The notes: generated by a model not told the origin, from the sequence alone. Positions 25,465 to 35,127 are shown, numbered from the stretch's first letter. The stretch is DNA of 64,000 bases from Burkholderiales bacterium (GCA_029977705.1 JAPOKJ010000001.1:186001-250000), one strand, 5' to 3'. Numbers and translations are program-made.

Positions 25465-26577
25465 ATGACCGATTTCAACCGTCGTCAAACCCTCAAGTCG
25501 GCTGCCACCCTGGCGGCTGGCGCCACTCTGGCTGGTGCCTCGCGCCTGGCCCTGGCACAAAAGCCGCTGACCGTGGGCGTGATCTACGTCGGTCCGCGTG
25601 ATGACTTTGGCTACAACCAGGCGCAGGCCCTGACGGCCGCCGAGCTCAAGAAGATGCCGGGCATCAAGGTGGTCGAAGAAGAAAACGTACCCGAGACCGC
25701 TGCCGTCCAAAAGACCATGAGCGGCATGATTTCCCAGGACGGTGCCACCGTGCTGTTCCCGACCTCGTTCGGCTATTTCGATCCGCACATCCTGGCTGTC
25801 GCCGCCAAGAATCCCACCGTTCGCTTCGCCCATTGCGGCGGTCTGTGGACCGAAGGCAAGCATCCCAAGAACGTGGGCAGCTTTTTTGGTTATATTGATG
25901 AGTGCCAGTATCTGAACGGCGTTGTCGCCGGCCACATGAGCAAGAGCGGCAAGATCGGCTTCGTGGCCGCCAAGCCGATTCCCCAGGTCCTGCGCAACAT
26001 CAATGCCTTCCTGCTCGGCGCGCGCTCGGTCAAGCCCTCGATCACCTGCAGCGTGATCTTCACTGGTGACTGGTCGATGGCCGTCAAGGAAGCCGAGGCC
26101 ACCAACAGCCTGGCCGATCAGGGCGTCGACGTCTTCACGATGCATGTGGACGGCCCGAAGGTGGTGGTCGAGACGGCCGCCAAGCGCGGCAAGATGGTGT
26201 GCGGCTATCACGCCAGCCAGGCCAAGCTGGCACCCAATGCCTACCTGACCGGCGCCGAGTGGAACTGGATGACCGCCTACAAGACGGTGATCGATGCAGC
26301 CCGCAGCGGCGCGCCCCACCCCAACTTCATTCGTGGCGGCCTCAAGGATGGCTATGTCCGCATGTCGCCGTATGGCTCGATGGTCAGCGAGGGCGCACGC
26401 CGCAACGCCGACGACATCAAGGCCAAGATGATGGCGGGCAGCTTCGACATCTTCAAGGGTCCGCTGAAGGACAACAAGGGCAACACCGTCATCGCCGGTG
26501 GCAAGCAGCTCAAGCAGACCGATCTCGAACTCGAGAAGATGAACTATCTGGTCGAAGGCGTGATCGGTACCATCTGA
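25465..26577 (+). CDS. BMP-family ABC transporter substrate-binding protein
   Basis: A 370-residue periplasmic receptor of the basic membrane protein/PnrA family. The leader NRRQTLKSAATLAAGATLAG is of twin-arginine type and ends ALAQ. The mature protein begins TVGVIYVGPRDDFGYNQAQ, with the family's G-x-NQ segment, and has FGYIDECQYLNGVVAGHMSKSGKIGFV (in two parts). Characterised relatives bind nucleosides or other small heterocycles; here the neighbours suggest an amide. AAAGGACC precedes the ATG. It is followed by two permeases and, after two enzymes, by the ATPase. Confidence 0.88.
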   Translation: MTDFNRRQTLKSAATLAAGATLAGASRLALAQKPLTVGVIYVGPRDDFGYNQAQALTAAELKKMPGIKVVEEENVPETAAVQKTMSGMISQDGATVLFPTSFGYFDPHILAVAAKNPTVRFAHCGGLWTEGKHPKNVGSFFGYIDECQYLNGVVAGHMSKSGKIGFVAAKPIPQVLRNINAFLLGARSVKPSITCSVIFTGDWSMAVKEAEATNSLADQGVDVFTMHVDGPKVVVETAAKRGKMVCGYHASQAKLAPNAYLTGAEWNWMTAYKTVIDAARSGAPHPNFIRGGLKDGYVRMSPYGSMVSEGARRNADDIKAKMMAGSFDIFKGPLKDNKGNTVIAGGKQLKQTDLELEKMNYLVEGVIGTI

Positions 26578-26590
26578 GGCAGACGACGCG

Positions 26591-27676
26591 ATGCGTGACA
26601 CCCTTGACAACTTGCTGCTGCCAGTGCTGGCCGTCGCGCTGGCCCTGCTGCTGTTCGGTCTCATGGTCGCCCTCGCGGGCGTCGATGCGATCGAGATGTG
26701 GCGGCTCCTGTTCAAGGGTGCCTTTGGCGACGTGTTCTCGCTGCAGAACACCTTGCAGCGCGCTGCTCCCCTGATGATGACGGCCCTGTGCGTTGCTTTG
26801 CCGGCGCGCGCCGGGCTGGTCATCATCGGTGGCGAGGGGGCCATGGTGCTCGGCGGCCTGGCCTGTGCCTTCCTGCCGATGGTTTTGCCGCTGCCGGCCG
26901 ACCTGAGCGGCAGCATCGCCGTATGCCTGGCGGGCGCGCTGGCAGGCGCCCTCTGGACAGCACTGGCTGGCGCCTTGCGCGCCTTGCGCGGTGTCAATGA
27001 AACCATCAGCAGCCTGTTGCTGGCCTATGTCGGCATCGGGCTGTTCAAGCATTTCGTGGAGGGGCCGCTGCGCGACCCCTCCAGCCTCAACAAACCATCG
27101 ACACCGGCGCTGGCTGAGGGCCTGCGCATCGGCGGCATCCTCGGCACCGATGTGCATTGGGGATTCGTCATCGGCCTGGTGGGCTGTCTGGTGTCGGGCC
27201 TGTGGCTGTTCTGGACCAGCTCCGGCTTCTCGGTACGGGTGGTCGGCGGCAATGCCCGCACCGCCCGCCTGGTGGGTCTGCCGACCACGGCGCTGCTGGT
27301 ACTGGCCTGCGGGCTGGGGGGCGGCTTTGCCGGCATGGCCGGCGCCGTCGAGGTGGCCGCCGTGCATACCAGTGCCAACGCCTCGCTGATCGCCGGTTAT
27401 GGCTATGCCGGCATCCTGGTGTCCTTCATCGCCCGCCATCACCCCTGGGGCATCGTGCCGGTGGCGATCCTGTTCGGCGGCTTCGGTGCAGCCGGCAGCT
27501 TGTTGCAGCGGCGCCTGGGTCTGCCGGATGCCTCGGTGCTGGTGCTGCAAGGCATTGCCTTCGTGCTGATTCTTGCCTTCGAGGCGCTGCGTGGCCTCGA
27601 GCGCGAGCGCTGGACCGGTTGGCTGGCGCTGCGCCACATGAAACCGCGCACCACCGCGCAGGAGCGTGCGACATGA
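26591..27676 (+). CDS. BMP-type ABC transporter permease 1 (YufP-like)
   Basis: A 361-residue permease with eight to ten helices, of the BPD_transp_2 (sugar/nucleoside, LivH-like) fold. ALRGVNETISSLLLAYVGIGL is the coupling region found in YufP-type permeases. It overlaps the second permease by four bases (ATGA). Confidence 0.88.
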   Translation: MRDTLDNLLLPVLAVALALLLFGLMVALAGVDAIEMWRLLFKGAFGDVFSLQNTLQRAAPLMMTALCVALPARAGLVIIGGEGAMVLGGLACAFLPMVLPLPADLSGSIAVCLAGALAGALWTALAGALRALRGVNETISSLLLAYVGIGLFKHFVEGPLRDPSSLNKPSTPALAEGLRIGGILGTDVHWGFVIGLVGCLVSGLWLFWTSSGFSVRVVGGNARTARLVGLPTTALLVLACGLGGGFAGMAGAVEVAAVHTSANASLIAGYGYAGILVSFIARHHPWGIVPVAILFGGFGAAGSLLQRRLGLPDASVLVLQGIAFVLILAFEALRGLERERWTGWLALRHMKPRTTAQERAT

Positions 27677-28599
27677 ATGTCTTGCTGGAACAGTGGCCCG
27701 CCTTTCTGGCCGCGATCGTCGGCGGCGCACTGCGCGTCGGGGTGCCTTTTCTGTTTGTGAGCCTGGGCGAGTGCCTCACCGAGAAATCGGGCCGCGTCAA
27801 TTTGGGCCTCGAGGGGGTGCTGGTGCTGTCGGCGATGAGTGCCTTCGGCGCCTCCTATTGGAGCGGATCGCCCTGGGTCGGCGTGCTGGCCGCCGCGCTG
27901 GCCGGTGCCCTGCTGGCCGCCCTGCATGGGGTGCTGTGCAGCTTGCCTCGCGTCAATGACGTGGCCACCGGCATCGCTCTGATGTTGCTCGGGACCGGCC
28001 TGGCGTTCTATCTGGGCAAGCCCCTGATCCAGCCCCAGGCGCCCCAGCTCCCGGCCCTGCCGCTGGGGCTGTGGAGTGACAACCCGGCAGTACGCTCGGC
28101 CCTGCAGGTGAACAGCCTGCTGCCGCTGGGCATCGTGATGGCGGCGCTGCTGGCCTGGGGCCTGCGCACCACGCGCCCGGGACTGCTCGTCCGTGTGGCT
28201 GGTGACTCCGCCCAGGCAGCGCGTGCGCTCGGCTACTCGGTCAGCGCGATCCGCATCGCCGCGACCTCGGCCGGCGGCGCCATCGCCGGACTGGGGGGGG
28301 CTTCTTTGACGCTCTTTTACCCGGGCAGCTGGAACGAGGGCATCTCCAGCGGCCAGGGCCTGATCGCGGTCGCCCTGGTGATCTTCGCGCGCTGGAGCCC
28401 CTGGCGCTGCATCGGCGCGGCCGCCCTGTTCGGTGGTGCGGGCGCCATCGGACCGGCCCTGCAATCGGTGGGCATCGGCTGGGGCTATCACCTGTTCAAT
28501 ACCGTGCCTTACCTGCTCACCCTGATCATCCTGGTCATCACCTGCCGGCCTGGCAGCGTAGCGGCTGGCAGCCCGGGCGAGTTGTCATCATCTTCCTGA
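27673..28599 (+). CDS. BMP-type ABC transporter permease 2 (YufQ-like)
   Basis: A 308-residue partner permease. FVSLGECLTEKSGRVNLGLEG is a characteristic N-terminal segment, and VNDVATGIALMLLGTGL is its coupling region. The ATG at 27673 overlaps the stop of permease 1, so the heterodimer is translated together. The formamidase gene starts 10 bp downstream. Confidence 0.88.
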   Translation: MNVLLEQWPAFLAAIVGGALRVGVPFLFVSLGECLTEKSGRVNLGLEGVLVLSAMSAFGASYWSGSPWVGVLAAALAGALLAALHGVLCSLPRVNDVATGIALMLLGTGLAFYLGKPLIQPQAPQLPALPLGLWSDNPAVRSALQVNSLLPLGIVMAALLAWGLRTTRPGLLVRVAGDSAQAARALGYSVSAIRIAATSAGGAIAGLGGASLTLFYPGSWNEGISSGQGLIAVALVIFARWSPWRCIGAAALFGGAGAIGPALQSVGIGWGYHLFNTVPYLLTLIILVITCRPGSVAAGSPGELSSSS

Positions 28600-28609
28600 A
28601 GGAGTGTCC

Positions 28610-29653
28610 ATGAGCGGACTTGGCGGACTCAACAAATCACCCCAGGGCGTCGGCATCGGCCTGGTGCAATTGCAATTGCCGGTGGTGGACACCCCGGCCC
28701 AGCTGGCCGCGCAGACGCAGCGCATCTGCGATCTGGTCGGCAAGGCCCGCCGCAACCAGGCCGGCATGGACCTGGTGGTCTTTCCAGAGTATTCCCTGCA
28801 CGGTCTGAGCATGAACACCGACCCGGCGCTGATGTGCTCGCTCGACGGCCCCGAGGTGGCGGCTTTCAGGCAGGCCTGCCGCACCCATGCCATCTGGGGG
28901 TGCTTCTCGATCATGGAACTGAACCCCGGCGGCAACCCCTACAACAGTGGTCTGGTCATCGATGACCAGGGCCAGATCCGCCTGTACTACCGCAAGCTGC
29001 ATCCCTGGGTGCCGGTCGAACCCTGGGAGCCGGGCAATCTGGGCATACCGGTGTGCGAGGGACCGCGCGGCGTCAAGCTGGCCCTGATCATCTGCCATGA
29101 CGGCATGTTCCCCGAGATGGCCCGCGAGGCCGCCTACAAAGGGGCCGAGTTGATCCTGCGCACCGCTGGTTACACCGCCCCCATCCGCCACGCCTGGCGC
29201 ATCACCAACCAGGCCAATGCCTTCTGCAACCTGGCCTACACGGCCAGCGTCTGCATGTGCGGCAGCGATGGCACCTTCGACTCGATGGGCGAGGGCATGA
29301 TCTGCCACTTCGATGGCACGGTCATGGTCGAGGGGGGCGGGCGTCCCGACGAGATCATCACGGCCGAGATCCGCCCCGACCTGGTACGGGAGGCCCGCAC
29401 TGGCTGGGGCGTCGAGAACAACATCTACCAGCTCTACCATCGCGGCTATGCGGCCGTTGCCGGTGGCGCCCAGGACTGCCCCTACACCTACATGCACGAC
29501 ATGATGGCGGGTCGTTACAAGCTGCCCTGGACCGTCCAGGTGACCGATGGCACCTCCTGTGGCATTCCGGCGCCCCAGCGCAGCTACATCGGGCCGCAGG
29601 CCCATCCCCTGGTGCCTGACGCTAATCCCCTTGCCGCGCGCAAGGCCGGTTGA
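28610..29653 (+). CDS. amiF: Formamidase (AmiF-type, nitrilase superfamily)
   Basis: A 347-residue amidase that resembles Helicobacter pylori AmiF over its whole length. The Glu-Lys-Cys triad lies in VVFPEYSLHG, YYRKLHPW and IICHDGMFPE. EPWEPGNLGIPVCEGP, NQANAFCNLAYTASV and WGVENNIYQLYHRGY are further AmiF segments. AmiF releases ammonia and formate from formamide. GGAG at 28601-28604 supports ATG 28610 over a GTG at 28604. Its presence inside a biuret array is unusual; it might act on formamide or on a formylated ureide. Confidence 0.87.
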   Translation: MSGLGGLNKSPQGVGIGLVQLQLPVVDTPAQLAAQTQRICDLVGKARRNQAGMDLVVFPEYSLHGLSMNTDPALMCSLDGPEVAAFRQACRTHAIWGCFSIMELNPGGNPYNSGLVIDDQGQIRLYYRKLHPWVPVEPWEPGNLGIPVCEGPRGVKLALIICHDGMFPEMAREAAYKGAELILRTAGYTAPIRHAWRITNQANAFCNLAYTASVCMCGSDGTFDSMGEGMICHFDGTVMVEGGGRPDEIITAEIRPDLVREARTGWGVENNIYQLYHRGYAAVAGGAQDCPYTYMHDMMAGRYKLPWTVQVTDGTSCGIPAPQRSYIGPQAHPLVPDANPLAARKAG

Positions 29654-29665
29654 AAGGATGTCCCG

Positions 29666-30382
29666 ATGAATGCAAGCCAGAGCCCTTCGCGTCATGTCAA
29701 TGCCCAGCCCTACGGCTGGCCTTGGAATGGTGACCTGCGCCCCCAGAACACGGCGCTCATCATCATCGACATGCAGACCGACTTCTGCGGACCGGGTGGT
29801 TATGTCGACACCATGGGTTATGACATCTCGCTGACGCGCGCGCCGATCGAACCGCTTCGGAAGGTACTGGCCCGCATGCGGGCAGCGGGCTTTGTCGTGA
29901 TGCATACCCGCGAAGGCCATCGTCCTGACCTGTCGGACCTGCCGGCCAACAAGCGCTGGCGCTCGCGCCAGATCGGCCGTGACGGCGTGGGCATCGGTGA
30001 TCCTGGGCCCTGTGGCCGCCTGCTGGTGCGGGGCGAGCCGGGCTGGGAGATCATTCCCGAACTGGCGCCGCTGCCCGGTGAGGTCATCATCGACAAGCCC
30101 GGCAAGGGATCGTTCTGCGCCACTGATCTCGAGCTGATCCTGCGCACCCGCGGTATCGACAACCTGGTGCTCGCCGGCATCACCACCGACGTTTGCGTGC
30201 ACACCACGATGCGCGAGGCCAATGACCGCGGCTTCGAATGCCTGGCCCTGTCCGACTGCACGGCGGCCACCGATTACGGCAACCATCTGGCGGCCCTGAA
30301 GATGATCACCATGCAGCACGGTGTGTTCGGTGCCCATGCAGAGTCGGGCAGTCTGCTGGCCGCCCTGGCCGATCTCCCATGA
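29666..30382 (+). CDS. biuH: Biuret hydrolase (isochorismatase-like cysteine hydrolase)
   Basis: A 238-residue member of the isochorismatase-like hydrolase family that converts biuret to allophanate and ammonia. The catalytic triad is Asp in [11 protein letters not shown], Lys in [10 protein letters not shown] and Cys in [15 protein letters not shown]. The segments [37 protein letters not shown] and [13 protein letters not shown] agree closely with recalled rhizobial BiuH. AtzF upstream uses the product. Its stop overlaps the ATG of the ABC ATPase gene. This is the most secure of the two cysteine hydrolases here. Confidence 0.9.
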   Translation: MNASQSPSRHVNAQPYGWPWNGDLRPQNTALIIIDMQTDFCGPGGYVDTMGYDISLTRAPIEPLRKVLARMRAAGFVVMHTREGHRPDLSDLPANKRWRSRQIGRDGVGIGDPGPCGRLLVRGEPGWEIIPELAPLPGEVIIDKPGKGSFCATDLELILRTRGIDNLVLAGITTDVCVHTTMREANDRGFECLALSDCTAATDYGNHLAALKMITMQHGVFGAHAESGSLLAALADLP

Positions 30383-31995
30383 CGACTGCTGCCGGCACCC
30401 TGATTCCGCCACCGCCCGCGCCGCCTGCCGGTGGCATGAGGCTGGAGACCTATGCGCTGACCAAGCGCTTTGGCAGCTTCATCGCGCTCGACGATGTCAA
30501 CCTCAGGGTGGCACCGGGAACAGTCCATGCGCTGCTCGGGGAAAACGGCGCCGGCAAGAGTACGCTGGTCAAGTGCGTGGCTGGCTTTCACCGGCCCGAG
30601 CAGGGCAGTCTCCTGATCGATGGCCGCGAGCAGGGCATTGCCACGCCCGTGGCTGCACGCCAGTTGGGCATCGGCATGGTGTACCAGCATTTCACGCTCG
30701 CACCCGGCATGACCGTGGCCGAGAACCTGCTGCTGGCCGGGGGCCAGTTGCCGGCTGTCATCGACTGGCGCAGCAAGCGCCTCGAGCTGGCCGAGTTTCT
30801 CAAGACCACACCGTTCCAGCTCGACCTGGATGCGCGTCCGCAAAGCCTGTCGGCCGGCGAAAAGCAGAAGCTCGAGCTGCTCAAGCAGTTGTACCTGCGA
30901 CCGCGTCTGCTCATCCTCGATGAACCGACCTCCGTGCTCACGCCCCAGGAGGCCGACGAGGTGCTTGGGCACATGCGCAGCTTTGCCCGCAGTGGCCAGT
31001 GCACCATCATCCTGATCACGCACAAGTTCCGTGAGGTCGAGGCCTATGCCGATGAAGTGACGGTACTGCGGCGCGGTCGCGCCGTGTTCCAGTCGCTGAC
31101 CGCCCAGACCAATTCCGGCCGCCTGGCTGCTGCGATGATGGGCGGGCAGGACGAAGCGGCGCCCGAGCAGCCGGCTGCGCTGCCTGCAGCGCAGCGGCCC
31201 CCTGGCACCGGGGAGGTGGTGCTGCAGGTGGAAGGCCTGTCGGCGATGGGTGACCGTGGTGCCCTGGCGGTCCAGGACCTGCAGTTTGCGGTACGCGCCG
31301 GCGAGATCCTGGGTATTGCCGGCGTCTCGGGCAATGGTCAGCGTGAGCTGGTCGAGGCCCTCGTGGGCCAGCGCCCCCGCCAGCGCGGTCAGGTGCGGGT
31401 GATGGGACAGCCCTATCACGCCACGCGTGCCGAGAACCGTCGCCTGGGGCTGCGCAGCCTGCCCGAGGAGCCGCTGCGCAATGCCTGCGTGGCCGGACTG
31501 AGTGTGGCCGAGAACATGGCGCTGCGCGACTTCGAGGCGCCACCGCTGGCACGCATGGGCTGGCTGCGTTTTGGCCAGTGGCGCAAGCGTGCCCGCCAAT
31601 GGATCGCCGATTACGGCATCAAGGCGCGCAGCGAGCGCTCGCCCATGTCCAGCCTGTCGGGCGGCAATGTGCAGCGCTCGGTGCTGGCCCGCGAACTGGA
31701 TGGATCGATCCATGTGCTGATCGCTGCCAACCCGGTGTTCGGCCTGGACTTTGCAGCGGTGCGCGACATCCATCAGCGCCTGCTCAAGGTACGGGAGCAG
31801 GGCGCCGCCGTGCTGCTGATCAGTGAGGATCTCGATGAACTGCTCGAACTGGCCGACCGCATCGCGGTGATGAGCGAAGGCCGGCTGGTCTACGAGGTAT
31901 CAGCCGACAAGGCAGAGCGCTCGCTGCTGGGAGCCTACATGGGTGGTGGCGCCCACTCGGCCGGAGCGGCCCATCCTACTCCCGTTTCCTCCTGA
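30379..31995 (+). CDS. BMP-type ABC transporter ATP-binding protein (two ATPase domains)
   Basis: A 538-residue YufO/MglA-like protein with tandem ATPase domains. The first has Walker [10 protein letters not shown], signature LSAGEKQK and Walker [12 protein letters not shown]. The second has the degenerate [14 protein letters not shown], signature LSGGNVQR and [12 protein letters not shown], the usual degenerate form in this family. Its ATG overlaps the biuH stop (ATGA). It completes the importer begun at 25465, with two enzyme genes inserted between the permeases and the ATPase. Confidence 0.9.
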   Translation: MTTAAGTLIPPPPAPPAGGMRLETYALTKRFGSFIALDDVNLRVAPGTVHALLGENGAGKSTLVKCVAGFHRPEQGSLLIDGREQGIATPVAARQLGIGMVYQHFTLAPGMTVAENLLLAGGQLPAVIDWRSKRLELAEFLKTTPFQLDLDARPQSLSAGEKQKLELLKQLYLRPRLLILDEPTSVLTPQEADEVLGHMRSFARSGQCTIILITHKFREVEAYADEVTVLRRGRAVFQSLTAQTNSGRLAAAMMGGQDEAAPEQPAALPAAQRPPGTGEVVLQVEGLSAMGDRGALAVQDLQFAVRAGEILGIAGVSGNGQRELVEALVGQRPRQRGQVRVMGQPYHATRAENRRLGLRSLPEEPLRNACVAGLSVAENMALRDFEAPPLARMGWLRFGQWRKRARQWIADYGIKARSERSPMSSLSGGNVQRSVLARELDGSIHVLIAANPVFGLDFAAVRDIHQRLLKVREQGAAVLLISEDLDELLELADRIAVMSEGRLVYEVSADKAERSLLGAYMGGGAHSAGAAHPTPVSS

Positions 31996-32011
31996 GCTTT
32001 GTGAATACATC

Positions 32012-32695
32012 ATGAAAGTGCTGCAAGCCCGACCCTTTGCCTTCGATTGCACGCCTGCCCAGACGGCGCTGGTCATCATCGACATGCAGCGCGATTTCAT
32101 CGAGCCGGGTGGCTTCGGGGAATCGCTGGGCAACCAGGTCAGCCGCCTGGGTGCCATCGTGCCGGCCTGCCAGCGTGTGCTGGCGGCCTGGCGGGCGCGC
32201 GGCGGGATGGTGATCCATACCCGCGAGTCGCATGCCCCGGATCTGTCCGACTGCCCCCCGGCCAAGCGCCTGCGCGGTTCGCCGGCGCTGCGCATCGGTG
32301 ATGTCGGCCCGATGGGGCGCATCCTGGTACGAGGCGAGCCCGGCAATGACATCATTGCGGCCCTGGCGCCGCTGCCCGGCGAGGTGGTGATCGACAAGCC
32401 CGGCAAGGGCGCCTTTTACGCCACCGGACTGCAGGCCCTGCTCAGCGAGCGCGGCATCACCAGCCTCGTGTTCATGGGGGTGACTACCGAGGTCTGCGTG
32501 CAGACCAGCATGCGTGAGGCCAATGACCGGGGCTATGATGCCTTGCTGCTCGAGGACTGCACCGAAAGCTATTTCTCTGCCTTCAAGACGGCCACGCTGG
32601 ATATGATCACGGCCCAGGGCGGCATCGTCGGCTGGGTGGCTGAGAGCACGGCCCTGCTGGCCGCGCTGGCGCTGGAGGATGCCCGTGCCGGCTGA
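32012..32695 (+). CDS. Isochorismatase-like cysteine hydrolase, candidate triuret hydrolase
   Basis: A 227-residue relative of the biuret hydrolase in the same operon. The triad is Asp in [18 protein letters not shown], Lys in [10 protein letters not shown] and Cys in [15 protein letters not shown]. It shares [14 protein letters not shown] and DKPGKG with the biuH product but has a shorter N-terminus and differs in the substrate-lid region ([14 protein letters not shown] instead of GYVDTMGYD). Triuret hydrolase (TrtA) is a published close relative of BiuH encoded beside it. That makes TrtA the leading call; guanylurea hydrolase or ureidoacrylate hydrolase are alternatives. Confidence 0.7.
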   Translation: MKVLQARPFAFDCTPAQTALVIIDMQRDFIEPGGFGESLGNQVSRLGAIVPACQRVLAAWRARGGMVIHTRESHAPDLSDCPPAKRLRGSPALRIGDVGPMGRILVRGEPGNDIIAALAPLPGEVVIDKPGKGAFYATGLQALLSERGITSLVFMGVTTEVCVQTSMREANDRGYDALLLEDCTESYFSAFKTATLDMITAQGGIVGWVAESTALLAALALEDARAG

Positions 32696-32721
32696 TCCCG
32701 GGCCCGCCGGGTGCCGGCTAT

Positions 32722-32730
32722 TGGTATAGA
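32722..32730 (+). promoter_or_regulatory. Extended -10 promoter of the GntR gene
   Basis: TG-G-TATAGA (hexamer 32725-32730) lies eight bases before the ATG at 32739. This gives the regulator its own promoter and predicts little or no leader. Confidence 0.5.
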
Positions 32731-32738
32731 GTTGCCCC

Positions 32739-33473
32739 ATGCGAACTGCTGCGCCCAATCCGACCGTTCCTGCTGATGCTCGCGTCATGCCCTCGCGTGC
32801 CGAACTGGTCTATGCGCGCCTGAAGCTGGACATCGCCGATTTCAAGCTGGTGCCTGGCGACCGCTTTACCGAGAATGAGTTGTGCCTGCGTCTGGAAGTG
32901 TCGCGCACGCCGGTGCGCGAGGCGCTGTTCCGCCTGCAGCAGGAAGGCTATGTCGAAGTGATGTTTCGCAGCGGCTGGCGCGTGCTGCCCTTTGACTTCG
33001 ACCGCTTCGAGCAGTTGTACGACTTTCGCATGGTGATCGAGACCACGGCGGTGCATCGCCTGTGTGTCGGCGACAACCGCATCGATGCCGATATTCTCAA
33101 GGACCTGGCAGCCATCTGGCTGGTGCCGGTTGCCGAGCGCCTGACCGACCCGGTCCGGGTCGGCCAACTCGACGAGGCCTTCCATTGTGCCTTGGTGGTG
33201 GCGGCCGGCAATGCCGAGATGGCTCGTGTGCATCGCGATGTGACCGAGCGCATCCGCATCATCCGGCGGCTGGACTTTACCCAGGCGGCGCGCATCGATG
33301 CCACCTATGACGAGCACGCCAAGATCCTGCGTGAAATCCAGCGCAATCGCCCGGATCAGGCCGAGTTGCTGCTGCGCACCCATATCCAGACCAGCCAGGC
33401 CGAAGTGCGCAAGATCACCCTGCACCAGGTCTATCTGGCGCGGCAGGTGGCGGAGCGGGCGCAGCCGCAATAG
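32739..33473 (+). CDS. GntR-family regulator with FCD domain (ureide operon)
   Basis: A 244-residue FadR-subfamily GntR protein. The N-terminal winged helix has RFTENELCLRLEVSRTPVREALFRLQ (about residues 45-70, read in two parts). The all-helical FCD ligand domain follows, with conserved Asp/His positions such as DEAFHCALV and the metal-site His in RTHIQTS. It ends the ureide array, and the palindrome CTTGTATACAAG before atzF fits this subfamily. It probably represses the operon until an amide intermediate binds. The effector is unknown. Confidence 0.88.
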   Translation: MRTAAPNPTVPADARVMPSRAELVYARLKLDIADFKLVPGDRFTENELCLRLEVSRTPVREALFRLQQEGYVEVMFRSGWRVLPFDFDRFEQLYDFRMVIETTAVHRLCVGDNRIDADILKDLAAIWLVPVAERLTDPVRVGQLDEAFHCALVVAAGNAEMARVHRDVTERIRIIRRLDFTQAARIDATYDEHAKILREIQRNRPDQAELLLRTHIQTSQAEVRKITLHQVYLARQVAERAQPQ

Positions 33474-33571
33474 GCAGGAGCAATAAGTAGCTGCAACATG
33501 CAGCCAGGAAGGCTACCCGCGCTGGCGGCCTGATGCCTCGACCAGTGCAGCGTCGGGAGGCCCTGCCGTCC

Positions 33572-34342
33572 TCAGGTAATGGTCACACCGCCATCAGCAA
33601 CCAGCGCCTGCCCGGTCATGAAACTGCCGGCGGCACTGGCCAGGAACACGGCGGCGCCGGCGATCTCGTCGGGCTCGCCAATGCGGCGCAAGGGTGTCAC
33701 GGCGGTGTAGTGCTTCAGCGTGTTCGGGTTTTCCCACAGGGCGCGTGCAAAGTCGGTCTTGATCAACCCGGGCGCGATGCAGTTGACGCGGATGTTGTCC
33801 GGCCCGTATTCGACGGCGTAATTGCGCGCCAGCTGGAAGTCGGCCGCCTTCGAGATGTTGTAGGCACCAATGATCGGCGAACCGCGCAGGCCGCCGATCG
33901 ATGACACGATGATGATGGCGCCGTCCTTGCGCTCGCGCATCTGGGGCGCCACCATGCCCACCAGCCAGTGGTTGGAGATCACGTTGTTGTCGAGGATCTT
34001 GCGGAACTGGTCGTCCTCGATGCCGGCCAGCGGCCCGTAGTAGGGGTTGGACGCCGCATTGCAGACCAGGATGTCGACCTTGCCGAAGCTGCTGTTGGCG
34101 GCATCGACCAGGGCCTGCAAGGCTTCCTTGGAGGAGATGTTGGCAGCCACCGCGATGGCGCGGCCGGCACCGAAGGCGCTGTTGATCTCGTCAGCCACCT
34201 TCTGGCAGGGCTCGAGCTTGCGTGAGGAGATCACCACCCGGGCACCGTGCTCGGCCAGGCGATAGGCAATGGCCTTGCCGATGCCGCGCGATGAGCCGGT
34301 GACGATCGCGACTTTGTCCTTCAGGTCGAAAAGGGTGGTCAT
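33572..34342 (-). CDS. SDR-family oxidoreductase
   Basis: A 256-residue classical short-chain dehydrogenase with TGSSRGIGKA (cofactor), NAAS, a catalytic Ser in IIIVSSIGG and YNISKAA (active-site Tyr and Lys). It is the last gene of a five-gene minus-strand operon with a lactonase and a D-2-hydroxyacid dehydrogenase. AAGGAGC lies before the ATG. The substrate is unknown. Confidence 0.87.
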   Translation of the reverse strand: MTTLFDLKDKVAIVTGSSRGIGKAIAYRLAEHGARVVISSRKLEPCQKVADEINSAFGAGRAIAVAANISSKEALQALVDAANSSFGKVDILVCNAASNPYYGPLAGIEDDQFRKILDNNVISNHWLVGMVAPQMRERKDGAIIIVSSIGGLRGSPIIGAYNISKAADFQLARNYAVEYGPDNIRVNCIAPGLIKTDFARALWENPNTLKHYTAVTPLRRIGEPDEIAGAAVFLASAAGSFMTGQALVADGGVTIT

Positions 34343-34419
34343 GGGTGCTGCTCCTTTGTCTGTCTCGCATCGATTGTCATTGCGGCCGGCCCGCGAGGGG
34401 CCTGGCCGGCAGGCCGCTT

Positions 34420-35127
34420 TCAGCCGCCAAAACCCTTGCGGGCATGGGCCTCTGACGATGCCGAGAATTGTGGCCCATCGAGATGGCGGTCACAGTTGAG
34501 CAGTTCCAATAAATGCGGCGGGCTGGCCGAGAAGATCGACAGCGAGGTATTGGCGATACGGTCGGGCAGGGGCTCGCCCGAGGGCAATTGCAGGTGATGC
34601 TCGAAGAAGCCGCGGATCACCAGGCCATGGGTGACGACCACCAGCAGCGGATCCGGGGGGGCACCGACATGGCGGGCGGACTCGCCATCCAGCACGCGGG
34701 CTTGATGGCTGTCGGCAAGCTCCTCGGCCAGTTCCTGGTGCAGGTCGATGACATGCCCGAAGGCCTGGGCCACCCGCTCCTCGAACTCGGCCTTGGATTC
34801 GCCATTGGGGGGTTTGCCATCGAAGCTGTGCAGGTCGATGCCCAGCACCTCATAGGGCTGGCCGCGCAGGTCGCCCAGGTTGCGCTCCTGCAGCAGCGCG
34901 CTGGTGTGCAGGCGCAGGGGGGCGCGACCTTCCACGATGCCCTGCGCGGTCTGCATCGTGCGGGTCAGGTCGCTGGTGATGAGGGCATCGATCGGCAGCC
35001 TGCGCAGCCGTTCGCCGAGTGCCCGGGCCTGGGCATGTCCCAGCTCGGACAAGGGGGTATCCGCTGGCTGGAACACACGGGAGGCATTGAGGGCGGTTTC
35101 GCCGTGGCGAATGAGATAGATCGGCAT
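34420..35127 (-). CDS. Histidine phosphatase (phosphoglycerate-mutase-like)
   Basis: A 235-residue branch-1 histidine phosphatase. The catalytic RHGE is at about residues 7-10, ERNLGDLRG holds the acid Glu, and VVTHGLVIRG the second His. The C-terminal 40 residues are not typical of the family. Its placement between an SDR and a lactonase gene suggests action on a sugar phosphate rather than glycolytic mutase activity. Specificity cannot be assigned. Confidence 0.85.
   Translation of the reverse strand: MPIYLIRHGETALNASRVFQPADTPLSELGHAQARALGERLRRLPIDALITSDLTRTMQTAQGIVEGRAPLRLHTSALLQERNLGDLRGQPYEVLGIDLHSFDGKPPNGESKAEFEERVAQAFGHVIDLHQELAEELADSHQARVLDGESARHVGAPPDPLLVVVTHGLVIRGFFEHHLQLPSGEPLPDRIANTSLSIFSASPPHLLELLNCDRHLDGPQFSASSEAHARKGFGG

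Noticed and set aside
33474-33571. Terminator between the convergent GntR and SDR genes
   Set aside because: A small GCTGC-AACAT-GCAGC hairpin exists at 33490-33504, but the stem is short and has no U-tract, so I do not annotate it.
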